NCBI RefSeq assembly: GCF_007830185.1
Contig: NZ_VLKZ01000003.1
Location: forward strand, 186,001-250,000
DNA from: Halalkalibacter nanhaiisediminis
GTDB taxonomy: Bacteria; Bacillota; Bacilli; Bacillales; Bacillaceae_D
Direction: 5' to 3'
Length of the DNA stretch: 64,000 nt
The position numbers and the translations under genes were made by a program. Positions 17,742 through 26,300 of the stretch are shown here, one piece after another (the first letter of the stretch is position 1; each line of letters starts with the position of its first letter). The notes beneath the pieces are model-generated. The model was not told the DNA's origin. It made no database searches and worked only from the letters and a program-made list of their open reading frames with translations.

Positions 17742-18847
17742 GTATATCGACGCCCCTTCCATTCGAATCCCTTGCCTTTTAGCCCAAGGTACATGGAGTA
17801 ATACATGGTTGCAAGAAGTGCTAGAGCCGCAAATGGCATGAGGAGCCATAAGAATCGATCCTGTCTAGTAAAAACATCAATGATTAAACGCACAAGCCAC
17901 GTTAGTAAAAGGGGGATGATGAAGAGTATGCTCCCTTTTACTAAACCATACATGGCTAGTGGGAGTGGTGCAACAAATACAGCTAGATAAAAGATTGTAA
18001 GGAAAACAACGAGAGGGATGGAGCGCCCAAGGCCTGGGAAAATATTTTTCGAAAAACCTTTCCAAACCTCTCGATTCGTTTCATACATTTGGCATGTAAC
18101 GGAATCCGTCACATTTGCTAGGCAAGCTTTTTTACCGATTTGCTTAACAGCACGGGTTATATGCACATCCTCAACGAGAGACGATTTCACTGTTTTGTGT
18201 CCACCAACTTGTTCATATGTTTCTTTTGTAAAGAGCATGAATGCCCCGTGAGCCGCTGTAAATGCAGGTTCAATTGTTCGATTTGCTTTAAACAACGGCA
18301 AATGAAGAAGGACGACGACATGCTGCATCGGAACAAGTAATTGACTTAGCCAGGTTGTCGTTGGAAAGCGCGGAAAGCCTGAAAGTAGTCCAACTTGTTC
18401 TGTATTCATTAATGTAAGCGCCTGTTCTATCGTATTTGGCTCAAGCCTAATGTCCGCATCGATAAATAAGAAATAATCGCCTGTTGCTCTTTGCCCAAGC
18501 TGGTGACAAGCATGAACCTTACCGACCCAGCCTTTTGGAAGGGGCTTTCCGCAAATAATCTCGACTTGCTTCAGCTTTTTAGAATGGTGTTTTAACAAGG
18601 AATATGTCTTGTCTTTTGAGTGGTCATCAAGAAACACGAAGGAAAGATTCTTGTACGTTAACGCTTGTAAGCTGGTAAGCAGGTCTACTACATTGCGTTC
18701 TTCGTTACGCAGTGGAACAAGGATCGTCACTTCTTTGTCATGAGGGAGATTACGTATAGGCTGTGGCAGTCGTGGCATAAACAAGCGATTGATCCAAGTC
18801 CAAATGACTAGTAAAGAGAGTAAGATGATGAGAGCTACTATAATCAT
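17738..18847 (-). CDS. crtQ: carotenoid-cluster glycosyltransferase family 2 (CrtQ-like)
   Basis: 369-residue GT-A glycosyltransferase. EVTILVPLRNEERNVVDLL begins the nucleotide-binding domain, FLDDHSKDKT and FLFIDADIRL supply the Asp motifs, SSLVEDVHITRAVKQIG follows, and about three C-terminal TM helices anchor it. In staphyloxanthin-type pathways CrtQ glucosylates the carotenoid carboxylate. Its ATG overlaps the upstream stop (TAATG) and its stop overlaps the crtP-like start, indicating tight coupling. With CruF upstream, the acceptor here could instead be a hydroxyl group. Confidence 0.85.
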   Translation of the reverse strand: MIIVALIILLSLLVIWTWINRLFMPRLPQPIRNLPHDKEVTILVPLRNEERNVVDLLTSLQALTYKNLSFVFLDDHSKDKTYSLLKHHSKKLKQVEIICGKPLPKGWVGKVHACHQLGQRATGDYFLFIDADIRLEPNTIEQALTLMNTEQVGLLSGFPRFPTTTWLSQLLVPMQHVVVLLHLPLFKANRTIEPAFTAAHGAFMLFTKETYEQVGGHKTVKSSLVEDVHITRAVKQIGKKACLANVTDSVTCQMYETNREVWKGFSKNIFPGLGRSIPLVVFLTIFYLAVFVAPLPLAMYGLVKGSILFIIPLLLTWLVRLIIDVFTRQDRFLWLLMPFAALALLATMYYSMYLGLKGKGFEWKGRRYT

Positions 18848-19575
18848 TAACGATCCTTTCTGCTAGGCTTCAGCCATTGAAGCCATTCGCTTACTGATTT
18901 TGTACCATTTAAAAGTGGACGGTATTCATTAAGCTTATTTTGAATGATGGCGTTCTTTTGCTGATCTAGTTGATTTGTGACAATCTGTTCGAGGTAACTT
19001 GTTTGCTGTTTTCTTGACATTCTGTTCGTGGTTGCAGGAAGAACGGCTGAACCAATGTCAATATAGAGCTCAGGCCTCTGATGATGGGTAAATGTATAGT
19101 AATAAGTGACTGGAACGACTATTGTTTCAGGTTTTTTTTCAAGTAAATAAGCAACTCCTTGTTGAAAGAAAAGGGGGCGCTCTTCCAAATGCCTTTCTTC
19201 TCCCTGTGGAAAGATCCAGACAGCTTTCTTATGCTCGAGTAACGTTGCTGCATAATTTAGTGAAGTGAGAATACTACGTGGTTGATCTTTCCGTACGGAG
19301 AACGCCCCGATTTTACGGAAAAAAGGAAATTTCTTCATCCCTTCCTCACCCATCATTGCGTAGCTATCATGGTGACAAACTTTTTCTGTTACATAATAGG
19401 ACACGAGACCATCCCACCAATTGCTATGGTTAACAAGCACAAGCATTGGCTGATTTGTCTTGGGAAAGCTCCCACGTATGTTTACCGAATAAAAGGAGCG
19501 TCGCAAGAGCCAGTACTTGTTGTACAAATGAAATAGTTTACGAAATGTCTTGCTTTTTTGGGCTTCAATCATCAT
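18847..19575 (-). CDS. PlsC-type acyltransferase of the carotenoid cluster
   Basis: 242 residues from ATG 19575 (GTG 19584 and ATG 19572 are alternatives; AAAGGTGG fits 19575). It contains the PlsC/LPLAT catalytic motif NHSNWWDG (HX4D), then FPQGEERH and a VPVTYYY segment. It would esterify the sugar of the glycosyl carotenoid with a fatty acid. This is a soluble-type LPLAT, unlike the small membrane protein CrtO of staphylococci, so the step would be served by a different family. It overlaps cruF by a few bases. Confidence 0.82.
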   Translation of the reverse strand: MMIEAQKSKTFRKLFHLYNKYWLLRRSFYSVNIRGSFPKTNQPMLVLVNHSNWWDGLVSYYVTEKVCHHDSYAMMGEEGMKKFPFFRKIGAFSVRKDQPRSILTSLNYAATLLEHKKAVWIFPQGEERHLEERPLFFQQGVAYLLEKKPETIVVPVTYYYTFTHHQRPELYIDIGSAVLPATTNRMSRKQQTSYLEQIVTNQLDQQKNAIIQNKLNEYRPLLNGTKSVSEWLQWLKPSRKDR

Positions 19576-20362
19576 GATTGCCACCTTTTTTAATAGAAAA
19601 ATAGATAACGAGTAATATGCCTGTTAGTGTTGCAGTAAGGAACGCAGCTCCAATCAACCCATTTGTTAATGCGAGAATCATAAACATGAAAATCATTAGA
19701 GCATAGAGCCAAACCATCCGAACGGTCCAATATGTACTTTGTTCCGTCGTCCATTTTGAACGAAGGTAGAGGATGAGATAAACAAGAGTGTGAAGAATGA
19801 AGGCTAAAATAAACCAACCTGCGAAATTAGAAAAAGGAACACCATAATAAAAACCTTCTCCATTCCAGATCCAGTATTCCTTCACAAGATAAGCAACAGG
19901 ATCAATAACCAAATCAATAACAACGGCAGCCAGTGCACCTATGAATGCATACATATTACCTTGTTTCAGAGGCTGCTTAATAGGACGAACGATTTGTTTG
20001 GTGATGACATGTGTTGTGGAAATGACCATTAACCAAGCAAAGCCAATCGTTAAGGGGACATCAAAAAAAATGAGGCCAAAATCAGGATTGTAGTAGTAAT
20101 GTCCAAAGAATAATCCAAATTGAACACCGATCCATTCAATGAATATCGTGACAAAGAAAATCATCAATGATAGAAACAAGCCGAGTTGAAATCCATAGTT
20201 TCGTATAAAGTAGACGACACCTAGTAAGCCTGACAAGATGAGAAAAACGGCATTTGCCCATTCTAGAAATGGCGGGAGAATATCAAAAGTGAGGAGAATA
20301 ACACCACATGTATACCAAAATAGAAAAAAGCGAAATAATATTCGGTCAAAACGGTTAGACAT
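19565..20362 (-). CDS. cruF: CruF-family carotenoid hydratase, integral membrane
   Basis: 265-residue protein with about seven TM segments and the conserved YYYNPDFG, VIDPVAYL and GVPFSNFAGWF motifs of the CruF family (DUF422). CruF adds water across the terminal double bond to give a 1'-hydroxy carotenoid, the usual site of glycosylation. ATG 20362 is chosen because GGAGGAG lies immediately upstream; a longer start has none. It is first of four overlapping genes and has a promoter covered by 11-bp repeats. Confidence 0.85.
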   Translation of the reverse strand: MSNRFDRILFRFFLFWYTCGVILLTFDILPPFLEWANAVFLILSGLLGVVYFIRNYGFQLGLFLSLMIFFVTIFIEWIGVQFGLFFGHYYYNPDFGLIFFDVPLTIGFAWLMVISTTHVITKQIVRPIKQPLKQGNMYAFIGALAAVVIDLVIDPVAYLVKEYWIWNGEGFYYGVPFSNFAGWFILAFILHTLVYLILYLRSKWTTEQSTYWTVRMVWLYALMIFMFMILALTNGLIGAAFLTATLTGILLVIYFSIKKGGNHDD

Positions 20363-20390
20363 GACAAGCTCCTCCTTTTCATCTATTCTT

Positions 20391-20434
20391 ATTATAAAGG
20401 TCAATCATTTATTTGTACAATAATTGTACAATAA
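20391..20434 (-). promoter_or_regulatory. cruF promoter overlapped by two exact 11-bp TTGTACAATAA repeats
   Basis: TTGTACAATAA is repeated exactly in tandem at 20413-20423 and 20424-20434. On the minus strand TTGTAC (20415-20420) and TATAAT (20391-20396) are 18 bp apart, so one repeat contains the -35 box. The TnnACA core with 11-bp periodicity is the arrangement known for CarH operators. The element also lies 18 bp before the start of the divergent SDR gene and could control both. Confidence 0.6.
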
Positions 20435-20451
20435 AAATAGGAGGAATGAAT

Positions 20452-21192
20452 ATGGAGAAACGAGTTGTTATTGTGACAGGGGCAGGTCAAGGTATCGGTG
20501 CGGCTGTCGCTGAGGCGTTTGGTGAGAACGGTGATATTGTGATTGTAGCGGATGTGAATGAAAGCAATGCACAAACGGTTGCCAGTAAGATAAATGATAA
20601 AAACGGTGAGGCTTATCCAATAATATGTGATGTCAGAAAGGAATCACATATTGTTGAAATGATGAGTCATGTTGAGCAGCAGTTTGGCCAGATTGATGTG
20701 TTAATTAACAATGCAGGTGTATCAAGATGGAAATCTCCATTTGAATTAACAGCTGAGGAGTGGGATGACGTTCAACATACGAATGTACGGAGTGTCTTTC
20801 TTTGCTCAAGAGAAGCGGGTAAAGTGATGAGAAAACGTAAAAAAGGATCAATTGTCAATATGTCCTCAACTCGTGCGACAATGTCTGAACCTAACTCCGA
20901 AGCTTATGCAGCATCAAAAGGTGGCATTCTCGCCTTAACTCACGCACTTGCTGCATCGTTTCAAGAAGAGGGCATTCAAGTAAATGCGATCAGCCCAGGG
21001 TGGATTCATACTGGAGACATGGACGAGCTTCGAGAAATTGATCACGAACAACATTTCTCTAAACGAGTTGGTGAACCAGCCGATATTGCTAGAGCATGTT
21101 TGTTTCTAACAAATGAAGCGAACCATTTTATCAATGGCGAAAACTTAACGATCGACGGTGGCATGACAAGAAAAATGATTTATGAGCATTAA
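20452..21192 (+). CDS. short-chain dehydrogenase/reductase
   Basis: 246-residue classical SDR with cofactor motif TGAGQGIG, NNAG, the catalytic Ser in VNMSS and the YAASK motif. The C-terminal LTIDGGM is typical of the FabG-like group. ATG 20452 fits AGGAGG at 20439-20444. It is divergent from cruF across the repeat operator, so a role in carotenoid end-group modification is possible but unproven. The substrate is unknown. Confidence 0.85.
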   Translation: MEKRVVIVTGAGQGIGAAVAEAFGENGDIVIVADVNESNAQTVASKINDKNGEAYPIICDVRKESHIVEMMSHVEQQFGQIDVLINNAGVSRWKSPFELTAEEWDDVQHTNVRSVFLCSREAGKVMRKRKKGSIVNMSSTRATMSEPNSEAYAASKGGILALTHALAASFQEEGIQVNAISPGWIHTGDMDELREIDHEQHFSKRVGEPADIARACLFLTNEANHFINGENLTIDGGMTRKMIYEH

Positions 21193-21206
21193 TAGGATTG
21201 ATCAAA

Positions 21207-21243
21207 AAAAGCTTGTCGGTGGAAATACCCATCGACAAGCTAC
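21207..21243 (-). terminator. terminator of the xpt-NCS2 operon
   Basis: On the minus strand AGCTTGTCGATGGG and CCACCGACAAGCT form a stem followed by seven T residues. Confidence 0.8.
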
Positions 21244-21257
21244 CATAATGAGATAAA

Positions 21258-22781
21258 TTAAGCTACACGACCTTTTTTTACGGAGTTTGTTTTAGTATCA
21301 ACTCCTGAAGCTGTTTGCTTAATTCCACAGTAGACAAAGAATACAGCAATCAACATGTAGCCAATTGTAAAATCTTGGGCTGCATTAATGGTTAGTGCAG
21401 GTGCGTGCATAAAGCCGACAAACGATAAGAATGCTGCTATTAGGGCAAAGATTGTTGCTTGTTTAAAATTCTTATCAATAACGGAAACGGTTATAGCACC
21501 GAGTAAAATCGCTGTAAACATCGCCCCTTGTCCAAGAGGGACGATTCCCTCCGAAATACCAGCTACGACTTCACCAGCATGATTATTAAAGCGGGTCATC
21601 ACGTAATTAGCGAAGTATGGAAGCATCGCAATCGCAATTGCTGGATAATACTTTTTGTCATTTGATAAGAAGGCTGTACCAACCATCGACATCCCTACAA
21701 ATACAAGGATAGGAGCAACCGCTGCTAAAGGTATAATCGCAGCAAGTGCGGCAATGATACCTGACATCGCTGCAAGACCGAAGACAATTGCATTTAAAAT
21801 GCTATAACCACGACCAGCGCCCATTTCTTTTGAGGCAACCGTGGCGATATAAACAGTAGTTGGGAACAATCCTCCAAAAATCGCTCCGATCATCGTTCCA
21901 ACCCCGTCAACAGCTTGACATTCACGAACGTCATACGAATCACCAGCGGCAGACATCGCATCCACGTTATTCATTGTTTCAATCGCATTATAAAGAGTGA
22001 TAGGAATTAATACCGCCAATAAACCAATTAGTGCACCGAATAAATAAGACATTCCTTCAAATGGAGCAAGGGTAGGAAGCATTGGATAAAATCCGACATT
22101 TGCTAAACCTTCTGTTATTTGACTTGGGGATTGAAAGCCAAGAGCAAAGGCAAGTATAGTCCCTGCAATAACGGCAAATAATGTAGCGGGAATTCGAAAT
22201 GGCATGGCTACTTTCGCTACAACCCCAACAATAATAATCGCAAGAGAAACGAGACCTACAACTGGAATCTCGAACGTATTAAAGAGCATCTCACCAGCAA
22301 TAAATGTGAAGGCAACCCCAGCAAGTGCACCAAGCATAGCTGCACGTGGCAGTCTACTGCGAACCCAGTTTCCGCTTAAGCTAACAAGTGCTTCAACGAG
22401 ACCACTCAAGAACGCAGCGGCAACAGCAATTTTCCAAGCAAGCTCATGATCACCTGTTAAAGCATTTGCAGGTGCGAGCACCCCAAATAAAAAGACGAAC
22501 ATAACAGGTGTGCTAATCCCATAAGAAAGCGCCGTTACATCTGTCCGACCTTCCTTTTGTGCCAAACGTTTTGCCATGTAGGCATAATATACATTTCCAA
22601 CCATAACAGCTATTGCTGCACCAGGAATGACTTTACCAAAAACAATGCTTGCAGGGAAGCCCATTCCTAGCATCGTAACAGCGATCACAACAAAATTAGC
22701 TAAATTATTTTGAAAAAGGGCGAAAAAAGCATCAGTATCTTCTTTCTTATATAATGGGTAATGAATCGCTTTTGTAGACAT
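21258..22781 (-). CDS. NCS2/AzgA-type purine permease
   Basis: 507-residue permease with about twelve or more TM segments. It has the LFQNNLANFVVIAVTMLGMG N-terminus, ALSYGISTPVMF and AIETMNNVDAMSAAGDSYD, resembling the AzgA-like branch of the nucleobase/xanthine permease family. It lies 12 bp downstream of xpt under the same guanine riboswitch, so guanine, hypoxanthine or xanthine is the likely substrate. B. subtilis uses pbuX in this place; this protein seems of a different NCS2 subfamily. Confidence 0.85.
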   Translation of the reverse strand: MSTKAIHYPLYKKEDTDAFFALFQNNLANFVVIAVTMLGMGFPASIVFGKVIPGAAIAVMVGNVYYAYMAKRLAQKEGRTDVTALSYGISTPVMFVFLFGVLAPANALTGDHELAWKIAVAAAFLSGLVEALVSLSGNWVRSRLPRAAMLGALAGVAFTFIAGEMLFNTFEIPVVGLVSLAIIIVGVVAKVAMPFRIPATLFAVIAGTILAFALGFQSPSQITEGLANVGFYPMLPTLAPFEGMSYLFGALIGLLAVLIPITLYNAIETMNNVDAMSAAGDSYDVRECQAVDGVGTMIGAIFGGLFPTTVYIATVASKEMGAGRGYSILNAIVFGLAAMSGIIAALAAIIPLAAVAPILVFVGMSMVGTAFLSNDKKYYPAIAIAMLPYFANYVMTRFNNHAGEVVAGISEGIVPLGQGAMFTAILLGAITVSVIDKNFKQATIFALIAAFLSFVGFMHAPALTINAAQDFTIGYMLIAVFFVYCGIKQTASGVDTKTNSVKKGRVA

Positions 22782-22793
22782 TGTTCATTCTCC

Positions 22794-23482
<689 letters not shown>

Positions 23483-23504
23483 AAAAAATGAATGTCAAAA
23501 CATC

Positions 23505-23575
23505 ATTCGTAGTCAAGCCATTTACGGTAGCTTGGTAGAAACTTGTAGGCCATATCCCTACGATTATACGAGTTG
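23505..23575 (-). promoter_or_regulatory. guanine-type purine riboswitch aptamer
   Basis: Minus-strand RNA has CUCGUAUAAU, the P2 arm ending GGAUAUGGCC, AAGUUUCUACC, then the P3 loop ACCGUAAAUGG and GACUAC, the canonical purine aptamer order. The discriminator in GACUAC is C74 (position 23512), which pairs with guanine/hypoxanthine rather than adenine. It lies about 115 bases before xpt and is followed by a terminator, so ligand binding should switch transcription off. Confidence 0.95.
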
Positions 23576-23719
23576 TTTTCTATGATTGTTTGTGTATAGG
23601 GGTTAGTATAGATCATAAATGAAAGGAATGAAAGACATTTTTCTAAAAAAACGAATAAATGGACTTTATTCTGAAAATTCGTTCGTTAATTAGTTTAATG
23701 AGCAGACGTCATTATTTAG

Positions 23720-23753
23720 CAAAATAATAAAAAGCGCCTTTGAGAGGCGCTTT
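23720..23753 (-). terminator. terminator after the YjcZ-family gene
   Basis: AAAGCGCCT and AGGCGCTTT flank a five-base loop, followed on the minus strand by a TTTTATTATTTT tail. Confidence 0.8.
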
Positions 23754-23776
23754 GTTAAGAGGGAGTGTCGATGAAG

Positions 23777-23989
23777 TTATTTGTGAAAGGAAGCGCCGAT
23801 AATAATTAACAAGATAAACAAGACGACAATCAACGCAAATCCACTGCCACATCTGCCATAACCAGCTACAGGTCCATAGCCATAACCACAAGGATCATAG
23901 CCAGCACCAGCTACAGGTCCATATCCACCACAATAGCCATAACCAGCACCAGCTACAGGTCCATATCCAGGTCCACCAAAAAATCTCAT
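23777..23989 (-). CDS. YjcZ-family small sporulation protein with Gly/Tyr repeats
   Basis: 70 residues from ATG 23989 with AAAGGCGG upstream. The N-terminal two-thirds carries three GYGPVAG repeats with interspersed cysteines; the C-terminal [18 protein letters not shown] is the hallmark of YjcZ-family small proteins, found in spore-formers. It is probably a small spore-membrane or coat-associated peptide. The DNA repeats inside it are coding repeats. Confidence 0.82.
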   Translation of the reverse strand: MRFFGGPGYGPVAGAGYGYCGGYGPVAGAGYDPCGYGYGPVAGYGRCGSGFALIVVLFILLIIIGASFHK

Positions 23990-24088
23990 ACTTACACCGC
24001 CTTTCAACAAGGTATGCTATAGACTATGCAAAGGGTTGGGAGATGGTATTGGGTACTAGCGGAATTTGGACGTTTTACTACTAAACGG

Positions 24089-24253
24089 TTAGTAGGCTTT
24101 TCTAAAAGCTCGTCTTTCTGCATATTCTAAACATTTATCACAAACAACCACTCGTTCATTTCGATCTGTAATATAATTTCGCATGTATGATGTTGTATAT
24201 TTACAAAAGTAGCAGCTTTTTTTCTTAAATATGGATAAGAATCGATTAAGCAT
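24089..24253 (-). CDS. 54-residue protein with paired CxxC (zinc-ribbon-like)
   Basis: ATG 24253 follows AGAGGTG by six bases and gives a complete 54-codon ORF ending TAA at 24089. The protein starts MLNRFLSIFKKKSCYFCKYT and has a second pair in VVVCDKCLEYAERRAF, so CxxC-X20-CxxC could bind a zinc ion. It is basic and has no family I can name. It lies between two YjcZ-type genes on the same strand. Confidence 0.6.
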   Translation of the reverse strand: MLNRFLSIFKKKSCYFCKYTTSYMRNYITDRNERVVVCDKCLEYAERRAFRKAY

Positions 24254-24399
24254 GATCTACACCTCTTCTACATATTAGTTAGAAGTACATGCTTAATCGT
24301 AGCAAATCTTCATTTAGAAAAGAAGAAATACGGTTTACCTTTTAGAAACGGAAAGGAGCCCCCAGCTTTGTTGCTGAGAGCTTTTGAACAATTAATGCA

Positions 24400-24489
24400 T
24401 TACCAGCCTCCATAAGCGCAACCAACAATGATTAGGAGGATAAACAACACAACAATTAATGTGAAGTCATGGTGATAGGCAAATCCCAT
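24400..24489 (-). CDS. 29-residue YjcZ-family small protein
   Basis: ATG 24489 with AAAGGAG upstream encodes 29 residues: MGFAYHHDF, then [19 protein letters not shown], the same hydrophobic signature as the larger YjcZ protein at 23777. A hairpin with G-U pairs lies just downstream. It is probably a spore-associated single-TM peptide. Confidence 0.75.
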   Translation of the reverse strand: MGFAYHHDFTLIVVLFILLIIVGCAYGGW

Positions 24490-24694
24490 TTCGATCAACT
24501 CCTTTCAACCTTTTCCATACAGCTTATGAAACTGAAAAGAAATGGGTTTGGGCAGAAGTTGAAATTAAAAATGTATCATCTATTGTTTGATAAGAAAAGA
24601 GCTTGGGTAAAGTAAGTGTAACCCACCGTATAAGCCAGGATAATTGACAAGTGCTTATCTTCGTAATAAGATATTTGTTGCAAATAAGATAAAT

Positions 24695-24725
24695 GGATTG
24701 TAACTGAGTGAGATCAGGCAAGACC
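24695..24725 (+). promoter_or_regulatory. RAT: ribonucleic antiterminator target for a LicT/SacT protein
   Basis: GGATTGTAACTG, then CAGGCAAGACC after an eight-base loop, matches the RAT consensus bound by BglG/LicT/SacT-type proteins. It overlaps the 5' arm of a terminator upstream of the IIA gene. The cognate regulator is encoded two genes on. Confidence 0.9.
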
Positions 24726-24783
24726 TAAATTAAGTGTGGGGGTTAAAATAGAACTACCTCTGTCTTTTTTAGGTCTTTTTTTA
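24720..24783 (+). terminator. RAT-linked conditional terminator
   Basis: AAGACCTAAA pairs with TTTAGGTCTT, followed by a long T run. The first six bases are shared with the RAT, so RAT stabilisation would prevent termination. Confidence 0.88.
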
Positions 24784-24824
24784 TTTCAGTCTACTTAACA
24801 AAAAAACAGAGAGGTGTATACGAT

Positions 24825-25346
24825 ATGTTTAAAAAATTATTCGGTCTTGATAAGAAAAAAGAAGCAACGCCAGTTCAACCACAACAGGAAATGGTGCATG
24901 CCCCGTTAACAGGGAAATTAATTGCGATTGAGGATGTTCCAGATCCTACTTTTTCTCAAAAAATGATGGGAGACGGTTTTGCGATTGAGCCGTCAGAAGG
25001 TAAGGTAGTAGCTCCAGTGTCTGGTGAAATCATGCAAGTATTTCCAACAAAGCACGCAATCGGAATTAAAACTCCAGGCGGTGCGGAAGTATTGCTTCAT
25101 ATCGGTCTTGAGACAGTTAATATGAAAGGTGAGGGCTTTACGGCTCATGTAAAAGAAGGCGATAAAGTGAAGCTCGGTGATGCACTCGTTGATTTCGATT
25201 TAGATCTTGTAAAAGAAAAAGCAGCGAGCACAATCACTCCTGTTGTGATCACAAATATGGATGACCTTGATAGTGTTGTAAAAGAACCTGCTACTGAAAC
25301 GGTTGCTGGGGAGACGCCTTTATTAACAATCAAGTCTAAAGGTTAA
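24825..25346 (+). CDS. PTS glucose-type EIIA protein
   Basis: 173-residue stand-alone IIA domain of the glucose family. The two active-site histidines are His77 (TKHAIG) and His92 (LLHIGLET); HAPLTGKLIAIEDVPDPTFS opens the domain. It accepts phosphate from HPr and passes it to an EIIB. No IIBC is encoded here; a glucose-type IIA can serve sucrose or trehalose permeases that lack one. First structural gene of the RAT-controlled operon. Confidence 0.92.
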   Translation: MFKKLFGLDKKKEATPVQPQQEMVHAPLTGKLIAIEDVPDPTFSQKMMGDGFAIEPSEGKVVAPVSGEIMQVFPTKHAIGIKTPGGAEVLLHIGLETVNMKGEGFTAHVKEGDKVKLGDALVDFDLDLVKEKAASTITPVVITNMDDLDSVVKEPATETVAGETPLLTIKSKG

Positions 25347-25348
25347 TT

Positions 25349-25392
25349 GAAGTGAAAAAGTGAGGCTTCTTTAGGAGTTTCACTTTTTTTCT
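25349..25392 (+). terminator. hairpin after the IIA gene
   Basis: AAGTGAAA and TTTCACTT flank a loop and are followed by a T run, ahead of the antiterminator gene. Confidence 0.6.
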
Positions 25393-25448
25393 GCTCCATA
25401 ATCGGCTATGATGAAGCTTAGGACAAAGGAAGCTAGGAGCTAAAAAGA

Positions 25449-26300
25449 ATGAGAATAAACAAAGTGCTGAACAACAATGTTGTCGTTGTCAAAGAAGAGC
25501 AAGAGGAAATTATTGTGATGGGACCTGGGATTGCTTTTGGAAAAGGGAAAAATGATATCATCAATCCAGAAAAAATCGAAAAGGTGTTCGTTATGAAAGA
25601 TGAACGTGAATATGAAAAGTTCGCACAAATTATTGATCTCCTTCCTGAAGCTCATATTGTGATTGCTGAAGAAATTATTACATATGCAGAAAAAGCCTTA
25701 AAAACAAAATTAAATGAGCATATTCATGTTGCCTTAACAGATCATCTTTCGTTTGCGATTGAACGATTTAATCAAGGCTTTGAATTGAAAAATAAACTGT
25801 TAAATGAAATTCGAGTGCTTTATGCTGCAGAATATGAAATTGGATTATGGGCAATTGATCATATCGCAAAGAAATTGAAAGTTCGTTTGCCGGAGGACGA
25901 AGCGGGTCATATTGCTCTTCATTTACACACAGCAAAGATGAACACAACGACAATGACTGAAGCGATGAATACAACGGTTTTATTAAATGAACTGATTGAG
26001 AAAATAGAAGAAACATTAAAGGTGAAGGTTGATGAAGATTCCATTTCGTATCAGCGACTACTTACTCACTTGAATTTTGCGCTTAAGCGAGTATCAGAGG
26101 GGGAAGCTTTTCATGATGTTGATGAAGACATGCATCAACTTGTGAAAGAAAAGCATCAACGCTCTTATGAAACGGCTGTTGAGCTAAGTGAATATTTATC
26201 GCAACATTATGATTTCTCTCTTCCTCAATCAGAGCTTGTTTATTTGACGTTACATATTCAGCGAATTCAACGAAAAAATGAAGACGAGGTGTCAGAATGA
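25449..26300 (+). CDS. BglG/LicT-family transcriptional antiterminator (SacT-like)
   Basis: 283 residues: an N-terminal RNA-binding CAT domain (MRINKVLNNNVVVV, GPGIAFGKGKND) followed by two PTS regulation domains (about 65-170 and 171-280) with conserved His in HVALTDHLSFAIER and AGHIALHLH. It should bind the RAT at 24695 and be controlled by phosphorylation from the PTS. Its stop overlaps the fructokinase start (ATGA). The exact inducing sugar is inferred, not shown. Confidence 0.92.
   Translation: MRINKVLNNNVVVVKEEQEEIIVMGPGIAFGKGKNDIINPEKIEKVFVMKDEREYEKFAQIIDLLPEAHIVIAEEIITYAEKALKTKLNEHIHVALTDHLSFAIERFNQGFELKNKLLNEIRVLYAAEYEIGLWAIDHIAKKLKVRLPEDEAGHIALHLHTAKMNTTTMTEAMNTTVLLNELIEKIEETLKVKVDEDSISYQRLLTHLNFALKRVSEGEAFHDVDEDMHQLVKEKHQRSYETAVELSEYLSQHYDFSLPQSELVYLTLHIQRIQRKNEDEVSE

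Noticed and set aside
16263-17849. Longer 528-residue reading of the crtP-like gene
   Set aside because: The extra N-terminal residues overlap the glycosyltransferase coding region and lack an RBS; GTG 17741 gives the coupled GTGA overlap and starts just before the FAD motif.
23870-23990. Short regularly spaced DNA repeats that could suggest a CRISPR-like array
   Set aside because: They are in-frame codon repeats of the Gly/Tyr-rich YjcZ-family protein; spacers are not unique and units are too short.
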